Shown piece after piece: positions 16,701 to 25,800 of a stretch of 64,000 nucleotides of DNA (its first letter is position 1; each line of letters starts with the position of its first letter). This DNA comes from Luteimicrobium sp049844995 (GTDB lineage Bacteria > Actinomycetota > Actinomycetes > Actinomycetales > Cellulomonadaceae): contig NZ_JBNCMC010000003.1 in NCBI RefSeq assembly GCF_049844995.1, positions 496,001 to 560,000 of the forward strand, in the 5' to 3' direction. The notes under the pieces were generated by a model. It saw only the letters and a program-made list of their open reading frames with translations. It made no database searches and had not been told where the DNA came from. Made by a program: the position numbers and the translations under genes.

Positions 16701-18414
16701 CACGACCGCTGAGGTCACGTTCAAGGGCACGCTCCGGAGCGCGACCGCGACGGAGTTCACGGTCCGGCTCTCCGACGCGGCGCTCGACGGCGCCTCGGCG
16801 TCCGAGGTCACCGGCGCCGGCACGACGGCGCTCCACCCGTTCACGCTCTCGCCCACGACCAGCACGCGCGCCGACCTGCAGGCGCTCTACGACGACGCCC
16901 GGCTGGTGACGGCCGACCGGTACTCGGCCGCCTCGTTCGCGGCCCTGGAGTCGGCGGTCGGGGGCGCGAAGGCCGTGCTGGCCGACCAGGACTCGTCGGA
17001 GCACGTGCTGTCCGGGGCCCTCGCCGTGCTGCGGGCCGCGGCCGACGGGCTCGAGATCGGCGGTGACGGCTACCGGCTGCTCCAGGCCGAGGACTACGAC
17101 CAGTGGTCCGGCGGCACGCTGAAGACCGAGAGCGGCGGCAGCGGCACCGACGTCGGCGGCGTCGCGCCCGGGTCGTGGCTCGCGTACCGCGGGCTCGACC
17201 TCTCCGGGGCCACGCCCGAGTCGGTCGTGATCGACTACGCGCACAACCCCGGGACGGCGTCGGCGAGCTCCGCGGTCGAGCTCCGGACGGGCTCGCCGAC
17301 GGGCCCGCTCGTCACGACGATCGCCCTGCCGACCACGAACGGCTGGTCGAACTACACCGCGCTCACCCACACCTTCACCGTGGACGAGGCCGCGAAGCTC
17401 GACGGCGTCGAGGACGTGTACTTCGTCTTCACGGGCACCCTGGCCCCGGGCCAGAGCTGGGTGGCGAACCTCGACTGGTTCCAGCTCCACGCCTCGGCGG
17501 CCTCGGAGGAGACGTCGAGGACGATCCAGTTCGAGTCGGTCCGGAAGGGCTACGGCATGCTGAACGCCGCCGACTCCGGGCTCGTGGCGGGCACCGACTA
17601 CGTCGGCCCCGACCTCAAGACCGAGGCCGGGAGCGTCGGCGGTCAGCTCGCCGGCACGAAGGACGGCGCCTGGGTCCGCTACCCCGACGTCGACCTGGGG
17701 TCGCACCACGCCACGACGCTGAGCGTGCGTTACGACGCCCCGTCGACGAAGGTCGCCGGCGGCAAGGTCGGGCTCTACGTCGATGCGGCGCCGTCGTCGT
17801 CGAGCGCCCCGTACGTCACCGTGCCCCTCACGACGACGGGCTCGGGCTGGGGCACGTACGCCACCGCCACCGTGACGCTCCCGACGGAGCTCACCGGCAA
17901 GCACAGCCTCTACCTCGCGCTGCAGAGCAGCCCGACGGCGAGCCAGCCCTACGTCGGCAACCTCGACTGGTTCTCGCTGGGCTACGGCGTCGACAAGACC
18001 GCGCTGGAGGCGGCGATCGCGCAGTACGGCAGCCTCACCGCCGACGCCGACCTGTACCTCGCGACCGACTTCGGGGTCTTCACGCGGGCGCTCTCGACCG
18101 CCCAGGCGGCCGACCGGGACGACGACGCCGCGGCGGATCAGGTCGCGACGGCTCTGCGGACGCTCACCGTCTCCGCCGACCAGCTGCGGTGGAAGGTCGT
18201 CAAGCAGCTCGCCGACGTGCGTGCGAAGGCCGAGGCCGTCCAGGCGGGCGACGTCACCGCCGTCACGTACCGCAAGCTCGAGAAGGCGCTCGCGGCGGCC
18301 GACGCGCTCGACCTGGCGACGAGCAGCCACCGCGCCTACGAGTCGGCGCTCGCCGCCCTCACGTCCGCCTACGACCACCTCGTGGTCGTGGGACCCGGCG
18401 GGGGTCATCGCTGA
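13711..18414 (+). CDS. Secreted GH92 enzyme with Gln at the acid position; probable mannose-1-phosphate-uncapping alpha-mannosidase
   Basis: 1567 aa from the ATG at 13711, chosen because the promoter places the transcript start there; an upstream in-frame GTG (13687) and ATG (13693) lie inside the promoter. Signal peptide 1-50 (AGAAQA). GH92 domain about 57-800, beginning YTQYVNPFIGTQGDHG. At the acid position it has Gln586 (YQGTLWQYAW) instead of Glu, and the base region reads D699-N700-D701. The characterised CcGH92_5 of Cellulosimicrobium cellulans, which removes mannose from Man-alpha-1-phospho-6-Man on yeast glycans, carries this Glu-to-Gln change (recalled knowledge); phosphate needs no acid as a leaving group. 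Then a beta region (829-1045), a helical FIVAR-like segment (1050-1117), two CBM6-like domains (LLQAEDYDQW, 1119-1260; 1270-1425) and a helical C-terminus. Confidence 0.88.
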   Translation: MTALSHTRAAQQPRRSIRTPRSRSAALPAALALVASAVVVPLAGPAGAAQATTGPTDYTQYVNPFIGTQGDHGQDGPGAFAPYGLATVTPTTTNGNHVGYEYTSDTLLGFTNVALDGVGGGGGAGDVLVVPTYQSYTSRPSTSSYQKSVRTNDGTKDETATAGYYQVGLDEGGKDIDAQVTAATRTGVQDYTFDSAGHASLVVDLQHTGNGRKATDLKVGRSADGNTTLSGSFTGYFYNSAYKLYYYAETTVPTSSVQTWGSAGLSDTKTTQDGTDIGAVLGFEATAGEHVGLRVTLSPVSAQQAQRDAAVEVGGKTFDQVRSATKAEWNDRLGKVEVDASTANDPTGDLRKQFYTHLYRLADSPMNATSTDGTYRGADGVVYRADGYTHYDSWSLWDDFHKYAAVASVFPDVYRDVVQSLVDLYAEVGSSGKGSVGGLLQSVPTVRWERAPVVVADAISKGVDLQGLAQAYPALVAQVGGPASLTNLDSRAGGLLGYSYDAAGLAVIADAIGKTSDAERYRDEAARWAEDYDADALTTDARAKAATGSAAGVDQVGLLMPRSSNSDTAPFTYTDPEQWQAAGLYQGTLWQYAWYDAQDLGGMVDLMGGKEQAAKAVNYFFGTYTDDCSRNLHLYANEISVHAPFLFNYVGEPAQTQDLTYRTVTEPVCTSYTADGSSTTASKKRVYQNTPDGMLETMDNDAGTMSGYFVSSALGLYPVTAGGDSFQITSPIFDRTTIHYPGGKDLVIEAPGVSPTSHYIQSATLDGQPLNRTWLTAAEMNAGGVLHFTMGSKPSSWGANGVSEDSADDHVSSALYHPADAVSTSSRVFEESTRNDGSIGNAVTVSVTGATFAGNVGSDLTSKVDATGVPKGLRLRATKTGASTLDLTLTGRAAKHLVDDSTDGLAVTLAAAAFAGTAPSAAERALTLKVRFAGYTLRPSTTSLTADAKGRVRTTVDLTLGGGATFAGKNRPALSKGAVTFPGLAPGVTAQVARTDATTAEVTFKGTLRSATATEFTVRLSDAALDGASASEVTGAGTTALHPFTLSPTTSTRADLQALYDDARLVTADRYSAASFAALESAVGGAKAVLADQDSSEHVLSGALAVLRAAADGLEIGGDGYRLLQAEDYDQWSGGTLKTESGGSGTDVGGVAPGSWLAYRGLDLSGATPESVVIDYAHNPGTASASSAVELRTGSPTGPLVTTIALPTTNGWSNYTALTHTFTVDEAAKLDGVEDVYFVFTGTLAPGQSWVANLDWFQLHASAASEETSRTIQFESVRKGYGMLNAADSGLVAGTDYVGPDLKTEAGSVGGQLAGTKDGAWVRYPDVDLGSHHATTLSVRYDAPSTKVAGGKVGLYVDAAPSSSSAPYVTVPLTTTGSGWGTYATATVTLPTELTGKHSLYLALQSSPTASQPYVGNLDWFSLGYGVDKTALEAAIAQYGSLTADADLYLATDFGVFTRALSTAQAADRDDDAAADQVATALRTLTVSADQLRWKVVKQLADVRAKAEAVQAGDVTAVTYRKLEKALAAADALDLATSSHRAYESALAALTSAYDHLVVVGPGGGHR
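13712..13725 (+). promoter_or_regulatory. LacI-type operator over the start codon of second GH92 gene
   Basis: TGACAGCGTTGTCG, identical to the site at 9640, lies at +1 to +15 of the predicted transcript and includes the first codons. A bound repressor would block initiation or clearance. Confidence 0.7.
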
Positions 18415-18487
18415 CCGTCGAGGTTCGTGGCGGAGCCCCAGGTGGGTCCCGGTGGCAGCGCTCCCACGCCCAGAAATGGGCATGTTG

Positions 18488-18500
18488 CGGCATGCTGCCG
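18488..18500. promoter_or_regulatory. Possible regulatory palindrome before the lacI-type gene
   Basis: CGGCATGCTGCCG, with 5-bp arms CGGCA/TGCCG, and an overlapping GCATG/CATGC repeat (18480-18495). TAGTCT (18510-18515) is a possible -10. It differs from the TGACAGCG operators, so autoregulation by the same protein is not supported. Confidence 0.3.
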
Positions 18501-18552
18501 GTCAGGCGGTAGTCTGGCGCGACCACAAGGAACGGCAGGAGGGCGGGGGGCC

Positions 18553-19659
18553 ATGAGCGCGGACGGCAGCGGAGGCATCGGCGCGGGCGGGACCAGCGCT
18601 GACGCGCGCGCGGCGGGTACCGGGACGCCCGCCCCGTCCCAGGGCGCTGCTGTCCGGCGTCCCACCCTCGCCGACGTCGCCGAGCGCGCGGGCGTGAGCC
18701 TGAAGACCGCGTCGCGCGTGATGAACGGCGAGCGGTACGTGGCGGAGCAGACGCGCGAGCGGGTGCTCGGCGTGGCCGACGACCTCGGCTTCCGCCTCAA
18801 CCCCATGGCGAGCCTGCTCAAGCGCGGCGTCGTGCCCGGCGTCGTCGCGTTCGTGACGGGCGACCTCGCGAACCCCTTCTACTCGGTCATGGCCAAGGGC
18901 GTCGAGCAGGAGGTCCGCGCGCTCGGGCTGCAGCTGACGATCGCGAGCTCGGACGAGGACCCGGACGCCGAGGTCGTGCTCGTCGACGAGTTCGCGCTGC
19001 GCCGGGTCCGCGGCATCATCCTCACGTCCACGCTGACGTCGCACGCCTCGCTCGTCGACGTGCAGGAGCGGGGCGTGCCCATCGTCTTCGTCGACCGGCC
19101 GCCGTCGGGCATGGACGCCGACGCGTTCCTCCTCGACAACTACGGCGGCACCCGCGCCGCCGTCGAGCACCTGCTGGCGGCCGGTCACCGGCGCATCGCC
19201 TACGTCGGCGACTACGCCCGGCTCCACCCGCAGCGCGAGCGCCAGCGGGCGTTCGGCGACGCGATGGAGGCCGCGGGTGTCGCCGACTGGCGGGCGCTGG
19301 TGCGTGAGGGCGCGCACGACGCCGAGTCCGCCGCGGCGGCCGTCCGCGAGCTCCTTGTGGAGGACCCGGACGTCACCGCGGTCTTCGCGTCGAACAACCG
19401 CATCACGACGGGCGTCCTGCACGCGATGGCCGACCTGGCGCCCGAGCTCGCGCTCGTCGGCTTCGACGACTTCGACCTGGCCGACCTGCTCGGCGTGACC
19501 ACGGTCTCGTACGACCCGGCGGAGATCGGCCGGCAGGCGGCCAGCGCGCTGCTCGCCCGCGAGGGCCGGCGCGTCGAGGACCCGCAGACGTGGGTCCTCC
19601 CCACGCGGCTCGTGCTGCGTGGCTCGGGCGAACGGCCGCCGCGCCCCCGCGCTTCCTGA
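18553..19659 (+). CDS. LacI-family transcriptional regulator of the GH92 locus
   Basis: 368 aa; ATG at 18553 after a strong AGGAGGGCGGGGG ribosome site. An unusual Gly/Ala-rich N-terminal extension of about 37 residues precedes the LacI helix-turn-helix TLADVAERAGVSLKTASRVM (38-57) and hinge helix (NPMASLLKRG). The effector domain (VVAFVTGDLANPFYSVM, GIILTSTL, FVDRPPSGMDADAF, LVGFDDFDLADLLGVTTVSYDP) is the sugar-binding periplasmic-protein fold. It lies between the second and third GH92 genes, and four TGACANCGNTGTCA-like palindromes precede the three GH92 genes, so it most likely represses them until a mannan- or glycan-derived sugar binds. The effector is unknown. Confidence 0.92.
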   Translation: MSADGSGGIGAGGTSADARAAGTGTPAPSQGAAVRRPTLADVAERAGVSLKTASRVMNGERYVAEQTRERVLGVADDLGFRLNPMASLLKRGVVPGVVAFVTGDLANPFYSVMAKGVEQEVRALGLQLTIASSDEDPDAEVVLVDEFALRRVRGIILTSTLTSHASLVDVQERGVPIVFVDRPPSGMDADAFLLDNYGGTRAAVEHLLAAGHRRIAYVGDYARLHPQRERQRAFGDAMEAAGVADWRALVREGAHDAESAAAAVRELLVEDPDVTAVFASNNRITTGVLHAMADLAPELALVGFDDFDLADLLGVTTVSYDPAEIGRQAASALLAREGRRVEDPQTWVLPTRLVLRGSGERPPRPRAS

Positions 19660-19687
19660 GCCGGGGCGCCCCCCAGACTCCTTCCTG

Positions 19688-19716
19688 TTGACAGCCCCCT
19701 GCGGGCTGTCTACTGT
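19688..19716 (+). promoter_or_regulatory. Promoter of third GH92 gene
   Basis: Consensus TTGACA (19688-19693), exactly 17 bases, TACTGT (19711-19716). The predicted start at about 19723 leaves a leader of about 97 bases. Confidence 0.8.
19690..19710. promoter_or_regulatory. Palindrome between the -35 and -10 boxes of third GH92 gene
   Basis: GACAGCCC (19690-19697) and GGGCTGTC (19703-19710) are perfect inverted arms around CCTGC, filling the promoter spacer. It could be a second regulator's operator or the stem ending the upstream lacI-type transcript. Different core from the TGACAGCG sites. Confidence 0.5.
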
Positions 19717-19725
19717 CTGCTTGAC

Positions 19726-19739
19726 TGACAGCGATGTCA
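19726..19739 (+). promoter_or_regulatory. LacI-type operator of third GH92 gene
   Basis: TGACAGCGATGTCA, the most symmetrical copy (perfect TGACA/TGTCA arms around GCGA), starting about 3 bases after the predicted transcript start. Confidence 0.8.
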
Positions 19740-19819
19740 GGCGCGCGCAGGCCCGTGCGGCTGCGCCCAGGACCGCACGTCACGGAAGCGTCAGTGAAGA
19801 CGAACCCCAGGAGTCGAGG

Positions 19820-22800
19820 ATGAGCCTGCAGTTCAGCGATGCCGGGCGGCCGCCCGGACGCACCCGGAGGCGCGCGGGATCCGCCGCCCGGATCGGCACC
19901 GTCACCGCCGTCAGCGCCGCGCTCGTGGTCACGCTCGGCGGGATCGTCGCCCCCGCCGCGCAGGCGGACGACGCCCCCGCCGGCGGCACGTTCGCGTCGT
20001 CCTTCGAGAAGAGCGACGCGGCGCCCCTGCTCAGCACCGCGTTCAGCGACCCCGTGAACGTCTCGGGCGTGCGCTACGCGAACGGGAGCCTGCTCCCGCA
20101 CGTCACGGGCGTCACGGCCTCGGCGGAGAACCCGCCGTCGGAGACGGCCGTGAAGGCCGCCGACGCCGACAGCTCGACCAAGTGGCTCGTGCGGTCCGCG
20201 ACCGGCTGGCTGCGCTACCAGCTCGACGCCGCGCAGACCGTCAAGCAGTACACGCTCACGTCCGGCAACGACTCCGCGGGACGCGACCCGAAGGCCTGGA
20301 CCGTCCAGGGGTCGACGGACGGCACGACCTGGGTCGACCTCGACAGCCAGACCGGCCAGTCGTTCTCCGACCGCGGCGTCACCAACACCTACACGGTCGC
20401 CAAGCCGGGCGCCTACGCGTACTACCGGCTCAACATCACCCAGAACAACGGCGACAGCCTCATGCAGCTCGCCGGCTGGGACGTCCTCGACGGCTCCGAC
20501 GTGCCCACGCCGGCCGGCCCCATCCGGACCGAGGTGGGCTCCGGCCCGGTCTCGTCGCCGACGGCGAAGACGAACGCCGGCTTCAGCGGCACCCAGGCCC
20601 TGCGCTACTCGGGCTCGCACCTGGCCGACGGCAAGGCGTCGTCGACCGACACCCTGTACCAGGACGTCGACATCGCCGTCGGCTCCGACAGCGAGCTGTC
20701 CTACACGGTCTTCCCGACCATGAACCCGAGCGACCTCGAGTACCCCGCGACGTACGTCGCGGTGGACCTCCAGCTCGACGACGGCACCCTGATGTCGGCC
20801 AAGGGCCTCACCGACCAGTACGGCTTCGGGGCGGACGCCAAGGACCAGGGCAGCGAGAAGGCCCTCTACGCCGACCAGTGGAACAAGGTGCGCGTCGACC
20901 TGTCGTCGCTGGCCGGTCGCCACGTCACCAAGGTCCTGCTGAGCTACGACAACCCGGGCGGCTCGGCGAAGACCTCGTTCTCCGGCTGGCTCGACGACGT
21001 CAAGATCCAGCACGCGACGACGATCGACGGCTCGAGCCGGACGAACTTCGTCGACACGCGCCGCGGGACGAACGCGAGCGGCAGCTTCTCACGGGGCAAC
21101 AACATCCCCGCGACCGCCGTGCCCAACGGCTTCAACTTCTTCACCCCGATGACCGACGGGCAGTCGAACAGCTGGCTGTACAACTACGCGTCGAGCAACG
21201 ACGCGAAGAACCTCCCCGTCCTGCAGGCCATCGGCATCTCGCACGAGCCGAGCCCCTGGATGGGCGACCGGAACCAGCTCGCGATCATGCCGTCGCTCGC
21301 GACCGGAACCCCCGACGCCGGCCTGTCGGCGCGCGGGCTCGAGTTCTCCCACGACGACGAGACGGCCCAGCCGGACCTGTACTCCGTGAAGTTCACGGAC
21401 GGGATCAAGGCCGAGGTCACCCCGTCCGACCACGCGGGCGTGTACCGCTTCACGTTCCCGTCCGGGGCCGCGACGGGCACGGCGATCGTCGACCAGGTGT
21501 CCGGCACGTCGTCGCTCAAGGTCGCCGCCGACGGGACCGTGAGCGGCTGGGTCGACGGCGGGAGCGGCCTCTCCGCCGGCGCGAGCCGGATGTTCGTGTA
21601 CGGGCAGTTCGACCGCGCCCCGAGCGCCGTCGGCACCGCGACCGGGCGCACCACGGCCCAGTTCGCGCGGTTCGACACCGCCTCGGACAGCTCGGTCGAG
21701 CTGCGGATCTCGACCTCGTTCATCTCGCTCGACCAGGCGAAGCACAGCCTCGCCCTCGAGGTCGCGGGGCAGTCGTTCGACCAGGTCCGCGGCGCGGCCC
21801 AGAAGCTGTGGAACGACCGGCTCGGCGTCATCGACGTGCCGTCGGCCACGCAGGCGCAGAAGGTCAACCTGTACTCCGACCTCTACCGCCTCAACCTGTA
21901 CCCGAACTCGCAGTCCGAGAACACGGGCACGGCGGCCGACCCGACGTGGCAGTACGCCAGCCCGGTCTCGGCCAAGAGCGGCACGGCCTCCGACACCGCG
22001 ACGAACGCCAAGGTCGTCGACGGCAAGATCTTCGTCAACAACGGGTTCTGGGACACGTACCGGACCGTCTGGCCGCTGTACTCGTTCCTCTACCCCGACG
22101 TCGCGACCGAGCTCGTGGACGGGTTCGTCCAGCAGTACCGCGACGGCGGCTGGATCGCCCGCTGGTCCTCGCCGGGCTACGCGGACCTCATGACGGGCAC
22201 GAGCTCGGACGCATCGTTCGCCGAGGCGTACCTGTCCGGCGCGATCCCCACCGACCTCGCGCTCGAGGCCTACGACGCGGCGGTGAAGAACGCGACCGTG
22301 CTGCCGACGTCGAACGCGGTGGGCCGCAAGGGCCTCGACACGTCCGAGTTCATCGGGTACACGTCGAACGCCACGGGCGAGAGCGTCTCGTGGGGGCTCG
22401 AGGGCTACGTCAACGACTTCGCGATCGGGAAGATGGCCGCCAAGCTGGCTGCCGACCCGGCCACGCCGCAGGCGCGCGTCGCGGAGCTCACGCAGGAGGC
22501 GTCCTACTTCACCAAGCGGGCCACCAACTACGTCAACATGTTCGACCCGGCCGTGAACTTCTTCCAGGGCAAGACGCCGGCCGGCGCGTTCGCGAAGGAC
22601 GCGTCGACGTACGACCCGACCCAGTGGGGCGGCGACTACACGGAGACCGACGGCTGGAACTTCGCGTTCCACGCCCCGTACGACATCGACGGCCTCGCCG
22701 CGCTGTACGGCGGGACCGACGGGCTGCTGAAGAAGCTCGACACCTTCTTCTCGACCCCCGAGAAGGGCTCGTACGGCATCCACGAGGCCAAGGAGGCCCG

Positions 22801-25800
22801 TGACGTCCGCATGGGTCAGCTCGGCATGAGCAACCAGGTCTCGCACCACATCCCGTACCTGTACGCGGCGGCCGGCGAGCCGTCCAAGACGCAGGCGGCC
22901 GTGCGCGAGATCACCCAGCGCCTCTTCGTGGGCTCCGAGATCGGCCAGGGCTACCCGGGCGACGAGGACAACGGCGAGATGTCGTCGTGGTACGTGTTCT
23001 CGGCGCTCGGCTTCTACCCGCTGGCGCTCGGCTCCGGCCAGTACACGATCGGCTCGCCGCTGTACAAGGACGCGACCGTCCACCTCAAGGGCGGCGACCT
23101 GAAGATCGAGGCGCCCGACAACAGCAAGCAGAACGTGTACGTGAAGTCGGTCGACCTCGACGGCAAGGCGCTCGACGGGGTGAACCTCGACGAGTCGGCC
23201 CTCGCCGGCGGCGGGACGCTGACGTTCGACATGAGCGCCACGCCGACGTCGTGGGGCGAGCGGACGAGCGACGCCGCGGTCCGGACGCCGGAGGTCGACG
23301 GGACCAAGGCGTCGTACGGCGACACCGTGGCCACGGACGGCACGGACGTCGGCGCGCTCGTCGACGACAACTCCCGCAGCGCGGTGACCTTCGCCTCGGC
23401 GACCCCGTCCGTCACGTGGTCGTCGACGAGCGGCCCGGTCGCCGTCGCGTCGTACACGTTGACGAACGGTGCGGGCGGTTCGGTGCCCACGGCCTGGACC
23501 CTCGAGGGCTCCAACGACGGCCAGAGCTGGACGATGCTCGACACCCGGACGGACCAGAAGTTCGCCTGGGCCACGCAGACGCGCCCGTTCACGGTCGCGA
23601 AGCCGACGCTGTACGCGCAGTACCGGCTCCACGTCACCGCGACGAGCGACGGCTCCGCGCCGACGCTCGCCGAGCTCGAGCTGCTCGTCGACACGACGGT
23701 GCAGTCCGACGCGTTCGCGCTGTACCCCGCCAAGAAGCTCGCCGGCAAGGTCGGGACCTCGTTCACGGGCGCGTACGCGACCGTGACGGGCGGCACCTCG
23801 TCCGACCCGAAGGACTTCAGCGCCACCGTCGACTTCCTCGACGGCGAGGGGCCGCAGGCGGCCACGGTCACCAGGTCCGCCCTCGGTGCGATGCAGATCA
23901 CGGCGCCGCACACGTTCGACAAGGCGGGCGTCTACACGGCGCGCGTGTGGGTGAAGCAGGGCGACAAGCAGGCCTCGGAGCCCGTGACCCTCACGGTCTC
24001 GCGTGACGACTCCCTGGTCGGGGCGTACTCGATCACCTGCTTCACGACGCTCGGCGCCGGCATCAGCGGCGACTGCGACGGCAACGGCTACACGTTCGAC
24101 GCCGCCTCGCTCGCGGGCAAGGGCTACGTGCCCGGCACGACGGTCGCGGTGCCCGGCACCGCGCTGACGTTCGACCTCCCGAAGGTGGCCGCCGGCAAGC
24201 CCGACACCGCGGTGGCCAAGGGTCAGCGCATCGCGCTCGACCTCGGCACGGGGGCCACGAAGCTCTCCGTGATCGGCACCGCCAACGAGAACGCGCAGCA
24301 CGGCACCGCCACGCTGACGTTCACCGACGGCACCACCCAGGACCTCGCGATCGACTACGGCGACTGGGTGGGCGCGGCGAAGAGCCCGCAGTTCGGGAAC
24401 ATCGCCGTGGCGCTGTCGGACGACCGGCTCAAGGGCTCGGGCGCGGGGGACAACCAGGCCGCCGCGGTCTTCTCGACCGCGCCGGTCGACATCCCCGCGG
24501 GCAAGACGGTCGAGTCGATCACCCTGCCGAACCAGGAGAACGGTCTCGGCGACGGTCTGATCCACGTCGTCGCGGTCGCGTCCGACGGGCAGCGGACGGC
24601 TCACACGGCGATCGCCGCCGCGGGCGCCGACGTCGCCCAGCAGGCCACGGGCGAGGCGTTCACCGCGACGCTCGCCACGGTGACGGGCGGCCTGGGCGGC
24701 GCGGACACCGCGACCGTCAACTGGGGCGACGAGACCCCGGTCGGCGCCGCCGAGGTGGCGGACGGCAAGGTCACGGGCACGCACACCTACGCGCAGCCCG
24801 GCACCTACACCGTCTCCGTGACCGTCGACGACGGCGAGAAGAGCGTCGTCGCGACCACGAAGGTCGTCGTCAAGGACGTCTACCACGCGGCCCTCACGGT
24901 CACCCCCGCGAAGGTCCACCCGGGCGACGCGGTGACGATCAAGGGCACCGGGTTCAAGCCGGGCGAGACGGTCGACGTGACGCTGAGCGCCACGCCGGTC
25001 GCCACCTCCGCCCGGTCCCTCGCGGCGACGCCCGGCGTCACGGCGGACGAGCACGGGTCGTTCAGCACCACGCGGACGATCCCCGCCAAGGCGGACGACG
25101 GGACCTACCCGGTCCTCGCCGTCGGGCGCGACTCGGAGGCCTCGGCGAGCGCCGTCGTCGTCGTGGAGCACGCCAAGAAGGCGTCGTCCGTGACGCTGAC
25201 CGCGTCCCCGACCAAGGTCGCGTTCGGCAACCCGGTGAAGCTCACGGCGACGGTCACGAACCGCGCGACCGGTGCGGTCGAGTTCTTCGACGGCACGACG
25301 TCGCTCGGCCTGGTGTCGATCGTCGGCCACAAGGCGCGGCTGACGCTCGACACGGTGCCCGTCGGCACGCACGCCTTCACGGCCCGCTACGCCGGCGACG
25401 ACGTCTACACCGGAAGCTCGAGCGGCACGGTCAAGGTCACGGTCGCCAAGGCGCACGCCGCCGTCGGCGTCCCGGCCTTCTCGAAGCCGTCGCAGGTCTA
25501 CGGCTCCTCGAAGGTCGCGGCGGTGACCGCCTGGGTCACCGGGGCGACGAGCGGCACCGTGACGTTCCGCAGCGGCTCGACAGTGCTCGGCACCGCCAAG
25601 GTCGAGCGGAGCGGCTGGGGCTACAAGGCCACGGCCACCCTCTCGAGCACCCTGCGTCCGGGCACCTACCGGAGCACCGTCGCCGTGCTGGGGGAGACCA
25701 GCACGACGGACGGGGCCGTGTCGCCGGGCTCGCGCACGCCGTTCACGGTGACGAAGCCGACGACGTCGGTGCGCGTCACCGGGTCGTCGTTCCGGACGGG

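Noticed and set aside
13711..18414. Possible inactive GH92 pseudo-enzyme because the acid Glu is missing
   Set aside because: The whole domain, signal peptide and operator are intact, and the Glu-to-Gln change is known in an active mannose-phosphate hydrolase, so a changed specificity fits better.
13627..18483. 1618-codon open frame antisense to the second GH92 gene
   Set aside because: Its translation is Arg/Val/Gly repetitive without motifs, and it mirrors a gene with signal peptide, GH92 motifs, promoter and operator. Such long antisense frames are expected at this GC content.
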